Shown piece after piece: positions 53,180 to 59,663 of a stretch of DNA of 64,000 nucleotides. Both the position numbers and the translations under genes were made by a program. The stretch's first letter is position 1. Every line of letters starts with the position of its first letter. The notes beneath the pieces were generated by a model that worked only from the letters and a program-made list of their open reading frames with translations, made no database searches and was not told where the DNA came from. The stretch comes from Acetatifactor sp. (GTDB lineage Bacteria; Bacillota; Clostridia; Lachnospirales; Lachnospiraceae): NCBI GenBank assembly GCA_024693365.1, contig JAILLF010000037.1, positions 1-64,000 on the forward strand. Reading direction: 5' to 3'.

Positions 53180-54253
53180 ATGGGGAAATTTGACGAAGAA
53201 ACGTACGGTTACCTGTCGGTGAAGGAGTACTTTGCCGATCTGATCAATGCGGGATGCTTCGGAGGGGAGGAGGTTGTCTCGGCTGACGATCTTGAGGAGC
53301 TCACGGGCAGAACGCAGGAGGCGGCGGACGGAAAGGAACGGCGGAGCACGTACCGGGACCTTCGCATGAGGCTGCGTGACGGGACAAGCTTTGTGCTGCT
53401 GGCCGTGGAGAATCAGGCAAGTATTGACTGGGAGATTCCGGTCAGATTCATGTGTTATGATGCGGCGGAGTACAAAAAGCAGCTTGACGAGCTTCACGGG
53501 AAGAAGCGGCAAAGGCGAGAAGAGATTGGCTTAAAAAGGAGTCACTGGACAGAGAAGATGGGCGCGGGAGACAGGCTTCACCCCGTCTATACCGTGTGCT
53601 TTTACCACGGTGAGGGAGAGTGGAACGGGCCAAAATCGCTGAAGGAAGTGATGGATTTCGGGGAAAACGCCGAAAGGTGGGAGAAGAGGTTTAGCGACTA
53701 TCCGATCACGGTGATTAACGCAGAGGATGCGAAGGTCGCTAAGAACTGCAGGACGGAGCTTAAGCAGTTTTTGGAAGTGATGGGGGCGAGAAGGGACCGC
53801 GAGAAGTTAAACCGACTGTTGCAGGACAGGGCGTACGAGAATTTAAGCCGCGAGACGGCGAGGATCATCGCGGTCATGGCAAACCTGCCGGAGTTTTTGG
53901 AAAACGAGGAACAGTATAAAAATCAGGAAAGGGAGGGATACAATATGTGCCAGGCGATGGATGAACTGAGAGAAGAGTTTAGGAAAGTAGGAATGGCGGA
54001 GGGAAGAGCGGAAGGAAGAGCTGAAGGAAGAGCTGAAGGAAGAGCGGAAGGAAGGGCAGAGGGAAGAGCGGAAGGAAGGGCGGAAGGAAGAGCAGAAGGC
54101 ATAAGGGAAGGCAGTGAGCAGACGTTCGTTTCGGTAGTACGAAATTTGATGAAGACAATGCATTTTTCGTTGGAACAAGCAATGAACGCCGTAATGGTTC
54201 CTGAGGAGGACAGAGCCCGATTGCGGGAGTTGCTCTATGGCACTTCCCTGTAA
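53180..54253 (+). CDS. Rpn-family PD-(D/E)XK nuclease / transposase-like protein
   Basis: 357 residues from ATG 53180 (AAAGGAG seven bases upstream). The nuclease domain of the Rpn/YhgA/Transposase_31 family is recognised by RRSTYRDLRMRLRDGTSFVL followed by LAVENQASIDWEIPVRFM; the ENQ and upstream Asp belong to the PD-(D/E)XK active site. A helical region follows, then eight AEGR repeats and a C-terminal helix. E. coli RpnA stimulates RecA-independent recombination. It has its own terminator and lies exactly between two copies of the surface-protein cassette. Confidence 0.88.
   Translation: MGKFDEETYGYLSVKEYFADLINAGCFGGEEVVSADDLEELTGRTQEAADGKERRSTYRDLRMRLRDGTSFVLLAVENQASIDWEIPVRFMCYDAAEYKKQLDELHGKKRQRREEIGLKRSHWTEKMGAGDRLHPVYTVCFYHGEGEWNGPKSLKEVMDFGENAERWEKRFSDYPITVINAEDAKVAKNCRTELKQFLEVMGARRDREKLNRLLQDRAYENLSRETARIIAVMANLPEFLENEEQYKNQEREGYNMCQAMDELREEFRKVGMAEGRAEGRAEGRAEGRAEGRAEGRAEGRAEGRAEGIREGSEQTFVSVVRNLMKTMHFSLEQAMNAVMVPEEDRARLRELLYGTSL
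53996..54104 (+). repeat. 12-base in-frame repeat array
   Basis: About nine units of the type GCGGAAGGAAGA encode (AEGR)n in the Rpn-family protein. Such arrays are common in this family and prone to slippage. Confidence 0.92.
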
Positions 54254-54336
54254 AATGGTACAAGCAGATGACATACAAAAGGATGACGCACAAAAGGTCA
54301 TCAAATCTTTATGATGGCAAATGATAGGATGCAAAC

Positions 54337-54369
54337 AGGAGCTCTGTCATAAAACGGAGCTCTTTTTTT
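54337..54369 (+). terminator. rho-independent terminator
   Basis: GAGCTCTGT pairs with ACGGAGCTC, followed by a T run. It closes the Rpn gene. The AT-rich stretch from here to 54556 holds the promoter at 54451 and no gene. Confidence 0.85.
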
Positions 54370-54450
54370 ATGCAAAATTGCAGAAACGATTTATTAAAAC
54401 GAATTACATTTAATAAAAACGATTTAAATAATTAAATTTTAATAAAGTAA

Positions 54451-54479
54451 TTGAAACTACAATAAATATATGCTAGAAT
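54451..54479 (+). promoter_or_regulatory. extended -10 promoter
   Basis: TTGAAA (54451-54456), 17 bases, TAGAAT (54474-54479) preceded by TGC. It lies in a strongly AT-rich region and gives a leader of about 70 bases before the gene at 54557. Confidence 0.65.
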
Positions 54480-54556
54480 CAATTAACAGATAATTAGTGA
54501 ATAGCATACTAAGTATTCAGACAATTAAATGGTGAAATGAGAAAGGAGATACTGGT

Positions 54557-56935
54557 ATGGAAAATAGATGGAAGCATAAAACGAGAATTCAAGTTGTCAT
54601 TACCATGATGACAATAATATTCATATGGATGGTCCCGCAGGTCGTAAAAGCAGCAGATCTTTCGCCGGAAGGGATTTATCAGAACATGACGTCAAAGCAG
54701 GCGGAGTATTATGAAGGGAGAAGTTGGAGCGACGCAGACAGCTATGCTTGGGAAGGCGGCATTTATACCAATGGCACCGGGTGCGCGGCGTTTGCGTTTA
54801 TGTTGAGTGATGCGGCTTTTGGGACAATGCAGGCAAGGAAATTGGCGGACGTCAGTTTTGATGCGATCCGCCCAGGAGATATTTTAAGACTGAGTAACGA
54901 TACGCACTATGTGATCGTGCTTCAGAAACAGGATGATCAAGTGATCGTGGCGGAAGGAAATTATAATCGCGCCATTCACTGGGGGAGAGCGATTTCGAAG
55001 GCTGCCTTGGAAAATCCCAACAAAACGCAGGAAAATAGTCTGACCTATATCATTACGAGATATCCGACGGATCCCATCGAACATCGTTTTGAGGTGCTGA
55101 ACAGAAGTGGAAATACGGCAACCATTCATTGCCTGGATTGCGGACTGACGACCACGGCGACGATGCCCGGAGAGGTGAAGGCATTTTTCGCTGAGCCCGG
55201 CAGTAACTCTTATGGGACTAAGTCAGCGTTGAACTTGCAGGTCGGGGATAGCTTGAAGTATTGGTGGCATTGTGGTTATGCGTATAGTGACGCTGCAATT
55301 GAAACGGAAATCTCAAACGGAGACGTTGCAACGTTTACTAACGGGGCAGTGAAGATCGCGGGTGCCATGGGCAGGATCGAAGCAAAGGGAAACGGTACTG
55401 CTACGCTGAGCGTTCGTAATTCCTGTGATCATTCGCTTTTGCTTTCCATACCAATCACGGTGGGCGGGGACGAAGAACTGAAAGGTAAGGTCGAGATCAG
55501 CGGAGAATTTAAATGTGGAAAAACATTGACGGCGAACCTGGTGAATTGCAATTATCCGATAGACGCTTTGACGATCTGCTGGGCCAGAGAAGGTTACGCA
55601 TACGTGATTGGAAACGGGCAAACCTACGTGGTGCAGGACAGTGACGTTAATGGTAGGATTTATTGTTACGCCATCAGAACAGGGCAGTCAGGAAATGAGT
55701 ATATTTTTAGCCAGTATACTCCCGTGATTTTAATTGGGGACGGACCAGTGGCGCCTGATGGACTCATCGCCGTTGAGCCGAGTGCCCCCAACGCTTCTGA
55801 CGGACAAATTTGGGGCGTTGACGCAACGATGGAATATGCAAACAATGCTAGCTTTGGCAATCCGGTGAGATGCTCCGGAACAACGGTGAAGGGATTGGCA
55901 GCCGGTACTTATTACGTGAGAGTGGCGGCAACGACCGGCGCAAAGGCAGGAGATGCGGCGATTGTTGTTATCCCGTCTTGCATCCAGGCTTCCGGCGCGG
56001 GAAATGACGCGGGAGCAGAACTGAAAATCTCCAAGAAATCTCTCAGATTGCAGGATACCCTGGCAATCGACTTTAAGGTTCAAAAGTCTGCAATCGAAGG
56101 AATTTATCATGATCCATATCTGTTGGTGATGCAAAATGGAACTATGGATAGAATCAATGAGTACGACGCTACAGGAGATTACCTCGTCTTTACGTACCGG
56201 GTGGCACCGCACATGATCGATGAGGAAGTGACGATTGTGCCGCATGCAACCGGAAATGACGGGGCAGACGTTACGGGCAGCGCGTTTCGGTACTCCGTGG
56301 CAACTTATTGCTACAACATGCTGAATAAGTCGACGTACCAGACTGATCAATACGCGAGTTTCAGAAAACTATTGGTGGATATTTTGATCTACGGTGATTC
56401 TGCACAGTCGTATAAGAATTTCAAAACGAATGAGCTTGCAAGCCGCAAACTGACGAGCGCGCAGCGTGCCATGGGAACGGACGTCACGCAAGTGATGACG
56501 TATAAGAGCGTGAAGAAGGCTGAGTATGCAAAGGTAGATGCCCAGAACAAGCTGGCCACCATATCGTCGGTGGCGCTGTATCTTGAGTCCGCAGTAAACA
56601 TTCGCTTCAAAGTGGAAGCAACTGACGCGGAAAATCTCCGACTGGTGATCACGGACGGTACCAACGTACTTGATGACATGGCTTTCGCCGGAAACGCCAA
56701 GGATTCAAAGGGAAGATATATTGTAGACTTTAAGCGTCTGAATGCAAATCAGATGAAGAAGACCGTTTATGCGACGGTGATGCTGGGTGATCAAAAGGTT
56801 AGCAACACTTACCGCTACAGCATCGAATCCTATGCAGCTTCCCAAAAGGGCAAGGTTGATGAAAAGCTAGATAACTTGCTTGACTCCATGATGCGTTATG
56901 GAGATTCTGCCATAGATTACGTCAGCGGAAACTAA
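54557..56935 (+). CDS. surface protein E: papain/NlpC-like domain plus RYGD C-terminal domain
   Basis: 792 residues, the intact paralogue of surface protein B. Signal peptide about 1-33 (ending QVVKA). Residues about 34-185 are the papain-fold-like domain with Cys in GTGCAAFAFMLSDAAFG, His in NDTHYVIVLQ and VAEGNYNRAIHWGR. Beta-rich Ig-like segments follow, including an 85-residue module (DGPVAPDGLIAVEPSAPN to AGTYYVRVAAT) that recurs in surface protein F. Residues about 488-792 are the shared C-terminal domain, the most diverged copy (RKLLVDILIYGDSAQSY). AAAGGAG precedes the ATG. Probable role: secreted amidase or peptidase on the cell surface. Confidence 0.85.
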   Translation: MENRWKHKTRIQVVITMMTIIFIWMVPQVVKAADLSPEGIYQNMTSKQAEYYEGRSWSDADSYAWEGGIYTNGTGCAAFAFMLSDAAFGTMQARKLADVSFDAIRPGDILRLSNDTHYVIVLQKQDDQVIVAEGNYNRAIHWGRAISKAALENPNKTQENSLTYIITRYPTDPIEHRFEVLNRSGNTATIHCLDCGLTTTATMPGEVKAFFAEPGSNSYGTKSALNLQVGDSLKYWWHCGYAYSDAAIETEISNGDVATFTNGAVKIAGAMGRIEAKGNGTATLSVRNSCDHSLLLSIPITVGGDEELKGKVEISGEFKCGKTLTANLVNCNYPIDALTICWAREGYAYVIGNGQTYVVQDSDVNGRIYCYAIRTGQSGNEYIFSQYTPVILIGDGPVAPDGLIAVEPSAPNASDGQIWGVDATMEYANNASFGNPVRCSGTTVKGLAAGTYYVRVAATTGAKAGDAAIVVIPSCIQASGAGNDAGAELKISKKSLRLQDTLAIDFKVQKSAIEGIYHDPYLLVMQNGTMDRINEYDATGDYLVFTYRVAPHMIDEEVTIVPHATGNDGADVTGSAFRYSVATYCYNMLNKSTYQTDQYASFRKLLVDILIYGDSAQSYKNFKTNELASRKLTSAQRAMGTDVTQVMTYKSVKKAEYAKVDAQNKLATISSVALYLESAVNIRFKVEATDAENLRLVITDGTNVLDDMAFAGNAKDSKGRYIVDFKRLNANQMKKTVYATVMLGDQKVSNTYRYSIESYAASQKGKVDEKLDNLLDSMMRYGDSAIDYVSGN

Positions 56936-56960
56936 GAAATCGGAAGGCAACACAAGGGTA

Positions 56961-56989
56961 TTGCAAAACAGCACAAATGTCAGTATAAT
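56961..56989 (+). promoter_or_regulatory. promoter of the TDAPAV lipoprotein gene
   Basis: TTGCAA (56961-56966), 17 bases, TATAAT (56984-56989). Confidence 0.55.
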
Positions 56990-56993
56990 GTCT

Positions 56994-57043
56994 ACGGAGC
57001 GTGATATGAACTCAAAGGTTCACGCGCTCCGTAATTATTTTTG
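56994..57043 (+). terminator. terminator-like hairpin at the promoter start site
   Basis: ACGGAGCGTGA (56994-57004) pairs with TCACGCGCTCCGT (57020-57032) with one bulge, followed by a T-rich tract. It terminates surface protein E and also lies in the leader of the next gene, so it may serve as an attenuator there. Confidence 0.65.
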
Positions 57044-57060
57044 TTTTGGGAGAAAAAGAA

Positions 57061-57528
57061 ATGAAGAGAAGAAAAAAGATACTGACTGGCTTATTGATGA
57101 CGGTTGTTATGTCATGCATGCTTGCTTCCTGTTCCGGTTGCGGAAAAACGGATGGAGGGGAGGATTCACAGGAGGTTACGGCGACGGAATCTTCCGTTTC
57201 CCAGACGGATGCACCTGCAGCAACGGATGCACCTGCGGCAACGGACGCGCCTGAAGTAACGGATGCACCTGCAGCAACGGATGCACCTGCGGTGACGGAC
57301 GCACCTGCGGTAACGGATGCACCTGCGGTAACAGACGCACCTGCAGTAACGGATGAGCCTTCGGTAACCAAGGAGCCAAAGACTACGGATGCACCGAAGG
57401 GAACGGAGGCGCCAAAGGAAACGGAGGCACCAAAGGCAACGGAGACGCCTGTCGCAACGGAAGAACCTGTGACAACGGAACTTTCGGAATACACTGCAAC
57501 CCCCATTATTTTGCCGGATGATGAATGA
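57061..57528 (+). CDS. lipoprotein made of TDAPAV-type repeats
   Basis: 155 residues from ATG 57061 (GGGAGAAAAAGAA upstream). Signal peptide with lipobox LASC near residue 24, then a short Cys/Gly segment, then about 15 six-residue repeats (TDAPAA, TDAPAV, TDEPSV, TEAPKE) to near the end. Each repeat is 18 bases. Such proline/threonine-rich chains often act as extended cell-wall spacers; here no folded domain is attached. The gene sits inside the second cassette, between surface protein E and the beta-helix gene. Confidence 0.75.
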   Translation: MKRRKKILTGLLMTVVMSCMLASCSGCGKTDGGEDSQEVTATESSVSQTDAPAATDAPAATDAPEVTDAPAATDAPAVTDAPAVTDAPAVTDAPAVTDEPSVTKEPKTTDAPKGTEAPKETEAPKATETPVATEEPVTTELSEYTATPIILPDDE

Positions 57529-57530
57529 AA

Positions 57531-57560
57531 AACGTGACAGTAGACACGTCCCCGTGACAC
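57531..57560 (-). repeat. REP-like palindrome, copy H (inverted)
   Basis: Inverted copy with the complement of the GGGGACGTGTC core, starting two bases after the lipoprotein stop codon. Nearly identical to copy E at 32485. Confidence 0.85.
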
Positions 57561-57656
57561 AAAATACGTAACAAGGTTGTTAGAAAAATTTCATAGACGT
57601 TACCCTGTAAAAATGGTATGCCTTGAAAAGGGGTAAAACATTTTAGGGAGCAAAAA

Positions 57657-57693
57657 CCCAGCAGACATTCTTTTATGCCTGCTGGATTTTTTT
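57657..57693 (+). terminator. rho-independent terminator
   Basis: CCCAGCAG (57657-57664) pairs with CTGCTGG (57679-57685), followed by a T run. The rest of the 57529-57883 gap holds only REP copy H and no gene. Confidence 0.8.
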
Positions 57694-57883
57694 GGTTTTG
57701 TGCAGTAGCCCGTATTTCATGTTAGCATGGGCATAACCATATATTTTTTGTTGCGAAAATACGCCTAAGGGGAGGTGGGGAACGAGAGGGCGGATCGGAG
57801 CTGAAAAGAGGTTATCTGGAAATCATTCTGATCTGGGTCGCATTACCAGATCGACGTATGAATCGGTAAAAGGAGAAGCGAGT

Positions 57884-58297
57884 ATGTATTCTATTGGCAA
57901 GTTGATTATTTCGTTTATGGCTGCGGCAATGTTATGCTTATTGCCGGCTTCAAGGGAGAGCGTCAGATAATCGGACGATGAGAAGATTGTGGCATACGGT
58001 GAAACGGCGCAGACTTTGAACAATGCAGCCGTTATGTTTGGCGCCCCGCCACTGGATGCGGAAGGGGATTATTTAACTCCTCAGCAGTTTGGCGCGGTGG
58101 GAGACGGAATGACGGATGACACAAAAGCATTCCGGAAGCTTTTCAAGGCGGCATTTGAGCAGGGGAAGGAGAACATAAAGGATCCGGGTGATACGTGGGT
58201 GCATTGTAAGGCAATCTATATCCGAGCGGTACGTATTACGTCAGCGGCACGATCGTTGACCATGATCTGGGAACCATTCCTGCCATGTTTGAGGTAA
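57884..58297 (+). pseudogene. 5' part of a broken beta-helix gene
   Basis: ATG 57884, behind AAAGGAG, starts a signal peptide (MYSIGKLIISFMAAAMLCLL) that ends in TAA at 57968-57970. The same frame continues from GTG 57989 with DYLTPQQFGAVGDGMTDDTK, the start of a pectate-lyase-like beta-helix. After HCKAIYI near 58222 the frame turns to nonsense, while one base over it reads SGTYYVSGTIVDHDLGTIPA and joins the gene at 58285. So there are two lesions: a nonsense codon and a one-base deletion. Confidence 0.8.
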
Positions 58298-59595
58298 GCG
58301 GTGCCGGCAGGGAATGCACAAAGATCATCTGCGGCGGTGACGTGACGTTTGATGATCAGAACGTCTTTGGATTTACGACGTTTCGCGACATCCAGTTTGA
58401 AGGAAATAATTCGAACGTATTTATGAACATACGGGACGCCGGAGGCTTTGGCGTACAGAGACTACAGTTTATTTCCTGCAAATTCAATCGCTGGAAAACC
58501 ATCATCAATACAATCGATTCCACCCTGAATCTTTCCGAGGTCACCTTCGCGTACCGCAGAATTTATGGTTGCGGATTGAAGGATGATCCCAGCAAGGACT
58601 GCAGATTGTTTGTACTAAATTGTGCTCAATCCGTAAACTGGAGATTTGACGAGACGGACATCGAAGCCTTTTACGGGGAAGTGTTTTATTTCGCAAAGTG
58701 TGTTGCCGTAAGTCTTGTAGGCGGATCCATTATCCCTTTTGGCAGGGGATGCATAGTTAACTTTGACCTTGAGATTCCGGGAGAGAGATCAAATTCCTAC
58801 TCGGGCGGGCCAAACGGAAACGCTCCGCAGGTACTTTGTACGGGATGCAGGTATGAGATCAGAGGCAACAGTACTCTGATCAAATCGAATTGTGCGCAGA
58901 AGGACGCCGTGAATGCAACGTTCCGCTCATGCAGCCTTGGGACGACGTCGAATCCTTCCACGCAATATATTGTAATGAATGGGGCATTAAACGTTTTGTT
59001 TGACAATTGTTATGACTGCAGCCAGATCGCGGTTGCGGGGAAGGATGTCACCGGAACAATGCGCACCGAGCCAAAGCTTAAATTTGTCAACTGCGGAGGT
59101 ATGGATTTGGATTATCTTGTGAAGAATTCAAGCTTTCCCAGCAATGCTCTCATGGTTAACAATTGTCACGTGACTGTGGATGACAAATATGACTTTTATC
59201 TGTGTGATCAAGATTATGCGAAAACGCTGATCGGTTTGCATGAGTGCAGACAACCGGTGAAGCTGGCAGAAGGCGATGACGTATGGGATGACGTTACTCT
59301 CAGTAACAAAATGGTCAGCAATGGCTTGGCGTATACGACAAAGCCGTATGGATTTGTCAAATACGTGGAAGTAACAATTGCCGAAAATCCCATCTATGGT
59401 GTCAATTATCCCGTAACGATGACTTTGAGGGACAATGGTAAGCAGATTGGCGAAAAAATTGAGCTTACGTTTGAGGAGAGCCGTACGCATATCATTGTTG
59501 TGAATGATTACGTGGAGGAACTTCAGGTGGAATTTGAAAACAAAAATTCCGTCGCTCCCAAGGTCGTTATGGTGATGGAGGTCGTGAAGTATTAA
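58285..59595 (+). CDS. beta-helix protein, 3' part of a broken gene
   Basis: 436 residues beginning inside the fold (MFEVSGAGRECTKIICGGD). It matches the intact paralogue at 46598 along its length: FTTFRDIQFEG, GVQRLQFISCKFNRWKTII, QSVNWRFDETDIE, and the shared ending VVKY. Read with the 5' part at 57884-58297 after correcting one base and one stop, it would make a secreted protein of about 570 residues. On its own it has no signal peptide and a poor ribosome site, so it is probably not functional. Confidence 0.75.
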   Translation: MFEVSGAGRECTKIICGGDVTFDDQNVFGFTTFRDIQFEGNNSNVFMNIRDAGGFGVQRLQFISCKFNRWKTIINTIDSTLNLSEVTFAYRRIYGCGLKDDPSKDCRLFVLNCAQSVNWRFDETDIEAFYGEVFYFAKCVAVSLVGGSIIPFGRGCIVNFDLEIPGERSNSYSGGPNGNAPQVLCTGCRYEIRGNSTLIKSNCAQKDAVNATFRSCSLGTTSNPSTQYIVMNGALNVLFDNCYDCSQIAVAGKDVTGTMRTEPKLKFVNCGGMDLDYLVKNSSFPSNALMVNNCHVTVDDKYDFYLCDQDYAKTLIGLHECRQPVKLAEGDDVWDDVTLSNKMVSNGLAYTTKPYGFVKYVEVTIAENPIYGVNYPVTMTLRDNGKQIGEKIELTFEESRTHIIVVNDYVEELQVEFENKNSVAPKVVMVMEVVKY

Positions 59596-59663
59596 CGCAG
59601 GTTTATGACAGCACGCTGGAAAGTTACCAGATAGAAGAGAACGTTAATTTTGGTAAGGTTCTA

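Noticed and set aside
53180..54253. Insertion sequence around the Rpn/transposase-like gene
   Set aside because: No terminal inverted repeats or target duplications are visible; it has its own terminator like an ordinary gene.
46598..59595. Prophage or tailspike module suggested by the beta-helix proteins
   Set aside because: Both have signal peptides, and no phage structural, lysis or integrase genes are nearby.
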